DNA of 64,000 nt. Origin: Pseudomonas cremoricolorata DSM 17059 = NBRC 16634. Its GTDB lineage: Bacteria > Pseudomonadota > Gammaproteobacteria > Pseudomonadales > Pseudomonadaceae. The notes below the pieces were generated by a model that ran no database searches, had not been told where the DNA came from, and worked only from the letters and a program-made list of their open reading frames with translations. Shown here in pieces: positions 26,028 through 34,445 of this stretch. Numbering within the stretch: the stretch's first letter is position 1; every line of letters starts with the position of its first letter. The translations under genes and the position numbers were made by a program. The stretch lies in the NCBI RefSeq assembly GCF_000425745.1, contig NZ_AUEA01000008.1, positions 186,001-250,000 on the forward strand, read 5' to 3'.

Positions 26028-26531
26028 GTGAACGACATGCAGCGCAGTGAAGCAATGGCTTCAGATTCAATTATGAAGGCCTCCGAGTACATGCGTCTCG
26101 GGTGCGGCAATGCACGAGCGGCACGGAGTGTTCTGCTCGGCGAACGTTTCGCGCCGGTTTCGGCCATTGCGGCGAAGCGGGTCGGCACCAGGATTCTTAT
26201 AGACTTCCATGTGCCATGCCCACCGCTGGTGCTCGATACGGTTACGGTGATTGATCCTGGCCATCATGGCTTTCGCTATGACGATTCGACCCACAGCGCC
26301 AGGGTCACCGCCGTCAGGCTGACCGGACCTGCGCAGGTCGAGCTGACACTAGATGCCGTGCTAACTGGAACTGATGGGTTCGTGGGGATCGCAGATGTTG
26401 GCGAGGCTGGGCAATGGGGCGGGCCGGCGACGGGCATGCGCACCAATCTGCGCGACAGCTGCCCGGACCTGGACAGCCAGCCCATGCCGGTCCGCCTGGG
26501 CCTGTCACCAGCGGATTGGTGTTCGGGCTGA
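26028..26531 (+). pseudogene. Remnant resembling the C-terminal part of an SGNH/sialate-esterase-like protein
   Basis: The open frame encodes 167 residues. RILIDFHVPCPPLVLDTVTVIDPGHHGFRYDD, VELTLDAVL, GQWGGPATGMRTNLRDSCP and the W-containing end resemble the C-terminal beta-rich part of long SGNH-hydrolase-like proteins found in Pseudomonas and Burkholderia, as I remember them. The catalytic N-terminal half, with its GDS and DxxH motifs, is absent. The upstream DNA is non-coding and includes the terminator of the previous gene. A 5'-truncated remnant is therefore more likely than a complete gene. It could instead be an independent small protein. Confidence 0.45.
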
Positions 26532-26601
26532 TGGCTAGGAGGGGGCAGAGCGCGTTCCGGTATTCAACTACTACCGGAACACGGGTAAGCGCGGGCCAGC
26601 C

Positions 26602-27792
26602 TCAATTTGGTGTGGTTTCCGTCGCGGCATCCTTGCTTGCTACAGGGGCAGCGACATGCACCTTGCTGTCAGACAATGCCACGCAGCGATTCGCGTAGCT
26701 GTCGATCTGTTTCAAAGTGATGTTTCGGTCGCTGGCAGGACAGATCAACAACGTATCGCCGAAGCGGAACTGACGAAACGCCCTGACGCCGTACAAACCA
26801 TTCTCCCCCTGGTAACTCTCCAATTGCCATGGAGCGCCACTGAAGATTTCTTTCGGATAGTCCTTTTCGTTCAATACATAGCTCAGCTCGGTATTGTCCC
26901 TGATCTTGATCAGATTGGCGGCGGAATACACCCACAGGTCCAGGAGGGCCGGCAACAGCATGGCATTGACGAAGATGCACCCGAGCAACACCTTTGCGGC
27001 CCGGGCAGTGCGCGGCATCGCATCGCCGTTTGCGAGATAGAACACAAGAACTGGCGCAAGGTACAGGCACATCATCAACAAGCAAAGACCAATTGCCCCA
27101 AGTGACTCTACGCCGGTTTCTGCACCTCGCCACGTCATGATCGCGAGCTGGGCGGGCATCACTCCCGTCATCGAGGTGAACGCTAGCAGCATCCCCAGCC
27201 AGCCAACGAGAAATGTGTAGTGGAGTTTGCGATGCCAGGGTTTGCGAGGGCCAGGCGGCAGCTCCAGCACCTGGCTGTGCAGGGTCTCGTCACGGCGAAG
27301 CAAAACCACCAAGGCGCCAATAGCAGCCGCTACAGCAATGAAGAACAAGTAGCCTGGGGCTATAACGTAATCAAAGAACGCTCCCAGCAAGTTAAGCGAC
27401 AGCAGCAGGTAGCCCCCAACTACGATAAGGCCAAAGCGCGAGGCGAGTCTCTTTTCCAGTTCTCGGTCGACAGCACATATCGACATACTGAACATAAAGA
27501 CCACAGACGGCACCGACACGATGAGCAGCAGCGATGCGAATACCAGCAAGCTGAAGAACAACCAAGCAACCAGGTTTGAAGGATTCCCCAACGAACTCAG
27601 GATCAACTCGGGATGATGGATCACCCACAAATATTTGGTGAGCAATGAGATTGAGATAAGCGTTGAAACGACCGGCAGCCACCATTTGACATCGGCAAGG
27701 AGTTTGAACAGCGCTTGTCGGGGGCTGCTGGAGGCGGAGGGGTCTGACGATGAAGCGGGCGGGGTGGGTGAGGGTGGAGATCCGGCTGTCAT
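26602..27792 (-). CDS. Polytopic membrane protein of unknown function
   Basis: 396 residues. A Pro/Ser-rich cytoplasmic-looking N-terminus (1-25) precedes about seven hydrophobic segments (near 38-58, 72-100, 120-142, 148-165, 195-215, 230-252, 268-290). After these comes a soluble C-terminal domain of about 95 residues (SYVLNEKDYPKEIFSGAPWQLESYQ ... CPASDRNITLKQIDSYANRC) that should lie outside the membrane. No known family was recognised. Upstream is a deleted version of the leader found at the two small-protein pairs (27,797-27,927), which suggests shared regulation or derivation by recombination. The position beside restriction genes makes an accessory or defence role possible but unproven. 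Confidence 0.7.
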   Translation of the reverse strand: MTAGSPPSPTPPASSSDPSASSSPRQALFKLLADVKWWLPVVSTLISISLLTKYLWVIHHPELILSSLGNPSNLVAWLFFSLLVFASLLLIVSVPSVVFMFSMSICAVDRELEKRLASRFGLIVVGGYLLLSLNLLGAFFDYVIAPGYLFFIAVAAAIGALVVLLRRDETLHSQVLELPPGPRKPWHRKLHYTFLVGWLGMLLAFTSMTGVMPAQLAIMTWRGAETGVESLGAIGLCLLMMCLYLAPVLVFYLANGDAMPRTARAAKVLLGCIFVNAMLLPALLDLWVYSAANLIKIRDNTELSYVLNEKDYPKEIFSGAPWQLESYQGENGLYGVRAFRQFRFGDTLLICPASDRNITLKQIDSYANRCVALSDSKVHVAAPVASKDAATETTPN

Positions 27793-27796
27793 GAGC

Positions 27797-27927
27797 GTGT
27801 GTTTCCTTCCTTGAGTACGATTTTCAGGGCCGCCGCTGAGGTGAGCGACTCGCCGAGACTATGACTTGGGAAAAACCACCGCAATCGTTTGCACGGTCTA
27901 CGACTATCTTTGGGAAATGGACTACAG
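27797..27927 (-). repeat. Third, internally deleted copy of the shared leader
   Basis: The CTGTAG...CCCAAAGATA block at 27,905-27,927 is followed downstream by TAGTCTCGGCG and then by GGCGGCCCTGAAAA and GGAAG just before the ATG. This matches copy B at both ends, but the whole structured segment between them is missing. It precedes the membrane protein gene. Confidence 0.6.
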
Positions 27928-28040
27928 CCGATCATACAATCCAGAGGAATTGGCTGTTCGTCTAACGCCATTAGCCATTCCCACCGCTCAGCCACATTGC
28001 TAGAGTCGCGAACCCAATACAGGAAGTAGGGAGTACGCAC

Positions 28041-29041
28041 ATGGCAACGATGTGGATGATTCGAGGTGACGGCGGCCGTCGCTATGACGATTTCAGAGAT
28101 CGAAACCTCGCCGCCATCGGTTGGCTGCAACTCGCCCCCAAGGCCAAGCCAGGCGTATCGTGCAAGACCCTGATCCAGCTCTATAAAGAACTCCAGCCTG
28201 GCGTTAAAGACGGCACCGCCATCTCCGGCGCATCGCAAGTCTTTCGCTTCGTCAACGAAATCACCGTCGGCGACACCGTAGTCACCTATTCCCCCGCTAA
28301 CCGCACCTACCTGGTCGGCCGCTTCACCGGCCCCTGCGAGTACCGCACAGACCTCGCCGACGACGGCATGTCGCTCACACGGTCTGTCGAGTGGTACAGC
28401 AACGAAGTCGACCGCGACAGCCTCACAAGCAGCAGCCGAAACAGCCTCGGCTCAACGCTCACCGTCTTCAACGTCGCCGACGAAGCCCGAAAAGAACTCA
28501 TCGCCCTCGCCACCGGCAAACACCCTGCCACAGCGCCAAAAGAAGTTATCGAAGAACAAGAAGCCCTCGAAGACCCGCTCAAAGGTGTCCAGGAAATCGC
28601 CTTCGAACGCATCAAAGACCAAATCAACGCCCTCGACTGGTCCGAAATGCAAGAACTCGTCGCCGGCATCCTCCGCGCCATGGGCTACAAAACCCTCGTA
28701 TCCCCCGCAGGCGCCGACCGCGGCAAAGACATCATCGCCTCCCCAGACGGCTTCGGCTTCGAACCCCCGCGCATTGTGGTTGAAGTCAAACACCGCGTTG
28801 CACGCATGGGCAGCAACGAAATTCGCAGCTTTCTCGGTGGGCGGCATAAGGATGATCGGGGGTTGTATGTGAGCACGGGGGGTTCACCAAGGAAGCGCTG
28901 TACGAAGGTGAGCGGGCGAATGTGCATTTGACGATGTGGACGTTGGATGAGCTGGCGAGGACGTTGATGGCGCATTACCCGGCGACTGATCCGCAGACAA
29001 AGCGGTTGGTGCCGTTGAGTTATTTTTATGTGCCGGCGTAG
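28041..29041 (+). pseudogene. Mrr-type restriction endonuclease with a frameshift in a G6 run
   Basis: The first ~280 codons encode an N-terminal EVE-like domain (MATMWMIRGDGGRRYDDFRD, VGDTVVTYSPANRTYLVGRF) and a C-terminal Mrr-type PD-(D/E)xK nuclease (LVAGILRAMGYKTLVSPAG-ADRGKDII, then IVVEVKHR, then RSFLGG). At the G6 run 28,877-28,882 the frame breaks. Shifting frame restores the family ending FTKEALYEGERANVHLTMW ... LSYFYVPA and a stop at 29,041; in the current frame translation ends at 28,931. One lost G, or two extra, explains it. Mrr proteins cut modified DNA. Catalytic residues precede the break, so a truncated enzyme might still act. Confidence 0.75.
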
Positions 29042-29057
29042 AAGGGTGAAGTGAGTT

Positions 29058-29074
29058 GCCGGGGGGATCTGAAC
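29058..29074 (+). other. Putative attachment-site repeat matching the 3' end of ssrA
   Basis: GCCGGGGGGATCTGAAC matches 16 of 17 bases of the ssrA 3' end at 41,830-41,846 (GCCGGGGGGATTTGAAC), in the same orientation. It stands between the end of the Mrr gene and a sharp switch to AT-rich DNA. tmRNA 3' ends are common integration targets for tyrosine recombinases. Confidence 0.6.
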
Positions 29075-29559
29075 AGGACATTTTATTATTTAATTTTTAT
29101 GATTTTTTAACTTTTCACTTTTTCTTTAGGAATACCTTTTGGAATGCTGGTGTGCAATCTGAGCTTACGATGGCTTGGCGAAGGTGCATCCCCCGTGCCC
29201 GCAGGGGCTAGCGCTAACTGCTCCAGGACTGCAGTAGGCTGTGGGAACCTCTGTGGTCAAGGGGCTGATTCGTATCGTAGAACGTTTGCTGAAAGCGGTA
29301 GGTCTTTGGTGGGAGCAGACATGGGGCTGTTGAGCTTTCCAGGGTCGATTGGTGTGACCAGCTATCTCTACCAAATGGTTATGAAGTCACCTAAGCATCG
29401 CTTGGGGTATAAGCAGAGTTGATATCGAATCCCGTACGTTCTATAGAGGCATGGTTTTTTACCTGTGTTTTACACCTTCCTTTATCATTCCTTCACTTTG
29501 CATGGATGGCAGCGGCCGCTGCTTCCGCTTCACAGTTCCGATCGAGATAGCTTCAGCTT
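29075..29559. other. Gene-free AT-rich stretch at the start of the island
   Basis: No gene with recognisable features was seen. The first ~60 bases are almost pure A/T, unlike the DNA before the att-like repeat. The remainder probably holds the promoter of the methyltransferase operon, but no clear -35/-10 pair could be assigned. A 92-codon open frame at 29,144 has no family features and was not called. Confidence 0.5.
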
Positions 29560-32322
29560 ATGAGCCCCGTAGAAATCGAACAAGCCATCACCGATTTGGC
29601 CGGTCAGCCATTTGACCCCCTTGAGTTCCCTTTTGCCTTCCTGCAGGCGTTCGGCAACAAGGCAACCACCCTAAAGCGTCTGCGTTCAGGGGCTACCAAC
29701 AAGTCTGATTTGGGTGGTGTGCTGCAAACCAGCAATATTCACCTGGCGGTATGCGAAGCTGGCAAGGTCACCGAGACGCTAGCATCCCTCAAGGGCAGCC
29801 CGGCTACTGCGCGAGCCAAAGCTAAGTATGTGCTCGCTACCGACGGCGATACGCTGGAAGCCGAGGACCTGGAAAGCGGCGAAACCGTCGCATGCGCCTA
29901 TCCTGAGTTCCCCGACCAATTTGGCTTCTTCCTTCAGTTGGCGGGTATCTCCACGGTCAAGCAGATCCGTGAAAACTCCTTCGATATCCGCGCCACCAGC
30001 CGCCTCAATCGACTTTATGTTGAGTTGCTTAAGGACAACCCTACGTGGGGCTCCTCCGAGCGTCGCCATGAGATGAACCATTTTATGGCGCGGGTGATCT
30101 TCTGCTTCTTCGCCGAAGACACCGATATCTTCAACGGCACAGGCCTGTTTACCGCCACTCTCACGCAGATGAGCGACCGGGATGCAGGAAATCTACATGA
30201 AGTAATGAGTGAAATTTTTCGGGCTATGAATACCCCGATTGCGCAGCGCGCTTCAGCAAACTTACCCCGCTGGGCAGACGCTTTCCCTTACGTCAATGGC
30301 GGCCTATTTTCTGGCGAACCAGACGTACCACGTTTTTCCAAAATTGCCCGTAGCTACCTGCTGCATATTGGGGAGCTTGACTGGAAGCAGATCAATCCAG
30401 ATATTTTTGGCTCCATGATCCAGGCTGTGGCCGACGACGAAGAGCGCGGTGCTCTGGGCATGCACTACACCAGCGTGCCCAATATCCTCAAGGTTCTTAA
30501 TCCACTATTTCTGGATGAACTGCGCGGCAAGCTCGAGGAGGCAGGTGACAACCCGCGCACGCTGCTCAACCTGCGTAAGCGTCTGGCGCGCATTCGTGTA
30601 TTCGATCCGGCGTGCGGTTCGGGTAACTTCCTAGTCATCGCCTATAAGCAACTGCGAGAGATTGAAAATACCATTAATGTGCGTAGAGGTGAGCCGGGAC
30701 GTAAAAGCGAACTTCCCCTGACCAATTTTCGAGGTGTCGAGCTAAGGGATTTTTCTGCCGAAATTGCCCGCTTGGCTTTGATCATTGCCGAGTATCAATG
30801 TGATGTGGTTTACCGAGGGCAGAAAGAAGCACTGCTCGAATTTTTACCGCTCTCCAGTCAGAACTGGATCATCTGCGGAAATGCTCTTCGCCTAGATTGG
30901 CTTGAAATATTTCCCTCCGCCGGGGGAGGGACAAAATTACACGTAGATGACCTGTTTGATTCACCCTCGGTGAAAACACTTATAGACTTTGAGAATGAGG
31001 GGGGAGAAACATACCTGTGTGGCAATCCTCCATATGCGGGAAAAGGAAAAAAGAAAAACTCTCAGATTGAAGATATGGAGAAAGTCTTCGGCCCCTACAA
31101 AGTCAAACACGGATACATTGACTACGTCGGATGCTGGTTCGTTAAGGCTGCTGAGTATGGCCAAAAAACAAATTCATCATTTGCGTTTGTATCTACGAAT
31201 TCACTGTGTCAAGGGCACCAGGTCGCACTTTTATGGCCAATAATTAGTAAGTTAGATCAGAAGATTTTCTTTGCCCATACCTCATTTAAGTGGGCTAATC
31301 TAGCTAAAAATAACGCTGGCGTTACCGTAGCTATTATTGGGGTTGATAGCGGCGCAAGGCAGACAAAAAAGATTTTCTCTCAATCCAATGATGGAGAGGT
31401 TCTAGTTAAAGAGGTTTCCAATATTAACTACTATCTGGTTGGTGGGCAGGATGTAGTGGTTCAGAAACGACCTCGCCCTATTACCAGTGTGGGGACAATG
31501 GATCTGGGGAACATGCCTTATGATGGCGGAAACTTACTGCTGACCAGAGACGAACTAGCCGCGCTTAACCTGTCAACACAACTTTCCAGAAAACTAACTC
31601 GAAGAATATACGGTTCGAAAGAATTTATCAGCAATATTGAAAGGTATTGCCTCTGGATAGAGGACGAAAACCTCGATGCGGCGAAAAGTATTCCTTTAAT
31701 TAATGAGCGTATTGAAGCCGTAAGAAAGATGCGGCAAGGTAGCACTGATGCTGGCGGTAGAGCGATGGCTGCGCGTGCACACCAACTCAGGGAGATGAGA
31801 AAGGCCGAGACTCACACTCTTGTAATGCCAAGAACCTCTTCCGAGAGTCGAGAGTTTTTGCCTGGAGGCATAATTGCATCTGAAAATATTGTCTCAAGTG
31901 AGGCGTTCGCAATATTTGATGCTCCCGTATGGCAGCTGTCCTTACTTATTTCTCGCATGCATTTGATTTGGATTGCTACAGTGTGCGGCCAATTAGAAAC
32001 TCGTTATAGATATTCAAATGTTCTCGGGTGGAATACTTTCCCAATTCCTACCCTGACCGAAAAGAACAAGGCGGACCTGACGCGCTGCGTTGAAGATATC
32101 CTTCTCGCACGTGAAAAATACTTCCCAGCAACTATTGCAGATCTATACGATCCAGAACACATGCCAGATGACTTGCGAGCAGCTCACGAGCGCAATGATG
32201 AAGTGCTGGAACGCATCTATATTGGTCGGCGCTTCAAGAACGACACCGAGCGTTTGGAGAAGCTATTCGACTTGTACACTGAAATGACGGTCAGCCATAG
32301 CCATCGAAAGGTTAAGCAATGA
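29560..32322 (+). CDS. MmeI/YeeA-like N6-adenine DNA methyltransferase lacking its nuclease motif
   Basis: 920 residues with the layout of MmeI-type methyltransferases: an N-terminal domain, a helical spacer (RRHEMNHFMARVIFCFFAEDT near 165-190), the methylase with SAM motif I VFDPACGSGNFLV near 348 and catalytic motif IV NPPY near 488 (gamma-class N6-adenine), then a target-recognition domain and C-terminal helices. In MmeI the N-terminus holds a D-ExK nuclease; no such triad is visible here (residues 1-130), so this chain should modify but not cut. From about 30.7 to 32.0 kb the gene is visibly AT-richer, covering the recognition region. It overlaps the helicase gene by 4 bp. Probable role: self-marking of host DNA in a restriction-like system. 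Confidence 0.85.
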   Translation: MSPVEIEQAITDLAGQPFDPLEFPFAFLQAFGNKATTLKRLRSGATNKSDLGGVLQTSNIHLAVCEAGKVTETLASLKGSPATARAKAKYVLATDGDTLEAEDLESGETVACAYPEFPDQFGFFLQLAGISTVKQIRENSFDIRATSRLNRLYVELLKDNPTWGSSERRHEMNHFMARVIFCFFAEDTDIFNGTGLFTATLTQMSDRDAGNLHEVMSEIFRAMNTPIAQRASANLPRWADAFPYVNGGLFSGEPDVPRFSKIARSYLLHIGELDWKQINPDIFGSMIQAVADDEERGALGMHYTSVPNILKVLNPLFLDELRGKLEEAGDNPRTLLNLRKRLARIRVFDPACGSGNFLVIAYKQLREIENTINVRRGEPGRKSELPLTNFRGVELRDFSAEIARLALIIAEYQCDVVYRGQKEALLEFLPLSSQNWIICGNALRLDWLEIFPSAGGGTKLHVDDLFDSPSVKTLIDFENEGGETYLCGNPPYAGKGKKKNSQIEDMEKVFGPYKVKHGYIDYVGCWFVKAAEYGQKTNSSFAFVSTNSLCQGHQVALLWPIISKLDQKIFFAHTSFKWANLAKNNAGVTVAIIGVDSGARQTKKIFSQSNDGEVLVKEVSNINYYLVGGQDVVVQKRPRPITSVGTMDLGNMPYDGGNLLLTRDELAALNLSTQLSRKLTRRIYGSKEFISNIERYCLWIEDENLDAAKSIPLINERIEAVRKMRQGSTDAGGRAMAARAHQLREMRKAETHTLVMPRTSSESREFLPGGIIASENIVSSEAFAIFDAPVWQLSLLISRMHLIWIATVCGQLETRYRYSNVLGWNTFPIPTLTEKNKADLTRCVEDILLAREKYFPATIADLYDPEHMPDDLRAAHERNDEVLERIYIGRRFKNDTERLEKLFDLYTEMTVSHSHRKVKQ

Positions 32323-34445
32323 GTGAACTTATCCTTAATCAAAAACGCGAACATGAAGCCCAGGCAGGTTGCGCAGCCATGACTCAAACCGCTCCTTCTG
32401 TTTCCGTTTCCTACGCCCAGAACGGGCGATCCACCAAGGCTAACGAGCTGGGTATGCGCCCTATGCAGGAGCGTGCGTATGAGCGTCGTGGCGAACAATA
32501 CCTCCTTATTAAGTCTCCACCAGCATCCGGAAAAAGCCGGGCTTTGATGTTCATCGCTCTTGACAAACTTGCCCACCAGGGTGTCGAACAGGCGATTATA
32601 GTTGTACCGGAAAAGTCCATTGGGTCGAGCTTCCATAACGAATTCCTTAGCAGATTTGGTTTCTGGGCTGACTGGCATGTGGAGCCGCGTTGGAATCTAT
32701 GTGATGCTCCTGGCACCGACGATGGTGGTAAGGTCAAAGCGGTGGGAGCGTTCCTGGAAAGCAGCGACAAGGTCTTAGTCTGTACCCATGCCACCTTCCG
32801 TTTCGCCGTGGACAAGTTTGGTGTGGCAGTTTTCGATGACCGCCTGATTGCCGTCGATGAGTTTCACCACGTGTCTGCCAACCCGGATAACAAGCTAGGC
32901 ACGCATTTAGGCCAATTCATTGCGCGCGACAAGGTGCACATCGTTGCTATGACTGGTTCTTACTTCCGGGGTGATGCCGAAGCAGTATTGGCACCCATCG
33001 ATGAAGCTCGATTCGATACCGTGACTTACACCTACTACGAGCAGCTCAATGGGTACGAGCATCTGAAGAGGCTGGATATTGGTTACTACTTCTACTCAGG
33101 GGCATACTGCGACGACATTCTGAAGGTACTCGACCCTAGCGAAAAAACAATTATCCACATCCCTAATGTGAATTCCCGAGAGAGTACTAGGGATAAGATC
33201 CGTGAGGTTGAACACATCATCGAAGAACTCGGTGAGTGGAAAGGAACCGACTCGGTAACTGGTTTCCAACTTGTGAAGTCCGCCGATGGACGGGTACTGC
33301 GGATTGCCGACTTGGTGGATGATGAGCCGGCCAAGCGCGACAAGGTTACTGCAGCTTTGAAAGATCCCAGGCAGAAGAACAACCGCGACCATGTCGATAT
33401 CATCATTGCACTGGGCATGGCTAAGGAGGGCTTCGACTGGATCTGGTGTGAGCACGCGTTGACAGTAGGCTATCGTTCCAGCTTGACCGAGATCGTGCAG
33501 ATCATTGGTCGTGCAACCCGTGATGCACCAGGTAAGACGCGGGCACGTTTTACCAACTTGATCGCCGAGCCGGACGCGAGCGAGAAAATGGTGGCCGAGG
33601 CCGTCAACGATACGCTCAAAGCGATTGCCGCCAGCCTCTTAATGGAACAAGTTCTGGCCCCGCGCTTCGAGTTCAAACCGAAGACGCCCACCAGTGGGCC
33701 ACAGGCTGGTTTTGACTACGGGGACGCTGGCTATCAGCCAAACAACTGCAACGTGGGTTTCAATCACGAAACCGGTCATCTTCAGATTGAAATTAATGGC
33801 CTGGCTGAACCCAAAAGCCCTGAGGCCAATCGTATTTGCCTGGAAGACCTGAACGAGGTGATTGCTAGCTTTGTACAGGACAAAGCCAACATCGAGCGCG
33901 GTTTGTTCGATGAGGAGCTGGTTCCGGAAGAGCTGACCCAGCTGCGGATGGGTAAGATCATCCGCGATAAGTATCCCGAGCTAGATGCGGAAGACCAAGA
34001 GGCTGTTCGGCAGCGCGCCATTGCGGCTCTGAATTTGACCCAGCAAGCCAAGCGATTGGTACTTAACGAACATCTGCAAGGTACTTCAACTGGGAGTAGT
34101 AGCGTTCCTAGCTCGGCTCTGATTGATGGCGTCCGCAAGTTTGCGATGGATGTGCGCGAGCTTGATATCGACTTAATCGACCATATTAACCCCTTTAGTG
34201 AGGCATATGCGATCTTGGCCAAGACCATGAGTGAAGAGAGCCTCAAACAGGTCGCTGCAGTAATTGGTGCTAAGCGAACCCGTCTAACGCCCGAAGAGGC
34301 CAAAGATCTCGCCGTCCGGGCCGTAAAGTTCAAAAAAGATCATCAACGAACTCCGTCTCTGACTGCGCACGACCCTTGGGAGCGGAGCATGGCCGAGGGA
34401 GCTGCTGCCTTCATGCGTTTCAAGAAAGAGGGTCGTTATGTCTAA
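32319..34445 (+). CDS. DEAD/DEAH-box superfamily 2 helicase of the methyltransferase operon
   Basis: 708 residues. Walker A is SPPASGKSRAL near residue 66, DExH box AVDEFHH near 178, motif III MTGSYFRG near 207, and motif VI QIIGRATRDAPGK near 393, after VDIIIALGMAKEGFDW. This is a complete two-lobe SF2 core of the type found in type I and III restriction translocases (ResIII-like). The C-terminal ~280 residues show no recognised nuclease and may bind partners. The start ATGAG overlaps the methyltransferase stop, and the stop overlaps the GIY-YIG gene by 8 bp, so the three proteins are made together. Probable role: ATP-driven translocation or unwinding of unmodified DNA. Confidence 0.86.
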   Translation: MSELILNQKREHEAQAGCAAMTQTAPSVSVSYAQNGRSTKANELGMRPMQERAYERRGEQYLLIKSPPASGKSRALMFIALDKLAHQGVEQAIIVVPEKSIGSSFHNEFLSRFGFWADWHVEPRWNLCDAPGTDDGGKVKAVGAFLESSDKVLVCTHATFRFAVDKFGVAVFDDRLIAVDEFHHVSANPDNKLGTHLGQFIARDKVHIVAMTGSYFRGDAEAVLAPIDEARFDTVTYTYYEQLNGYEHLKRLDIGYYFYSGAYCDDILKVLDPSEKTIIHIPNVNSRESTRDKIREVEHIIEELGEWKGTDSVTGFQLVKSADGRVLRIADLVDDEPAKRDKVTAALKDPRQKNNRDHVDIIIALGMAKEGFDWIWCEHALTVGYRSSLTEIVQIIGRATRDAPGKTRARFTNLIAEPDASEKMVAEAVNDTLKAIAASLLMEQVLAPRFEFKPKTPTSGPQAGFDYGDAGYQPNNCNVGFNHETGHLQIEINGLAEPKSPEANRICLEDLNEVIASFVQDKANIERGLFDEELVPEELTQLRMGKIIRDKYPELDAEDQEAVRQRAIAALNLTQQAKRLVLNEHLQGTSTGSSSVPSSALIDGVRKFAMDVRELDIDLIDHINPFSEAYAILAKTMSEESLKQVAAVIGAKRTRLTPEEAKDLAVRAVKFKKDHQRTPSLTAHDPWERSMAEGAAAFMRFKKEGRYV

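Noticed and set aside
29144..29422. 92-codon open frame in the AT-rich gap before the methyltransferase
   Set aside because: No ribosome site, family motif or coding composition; kept as non-coding.
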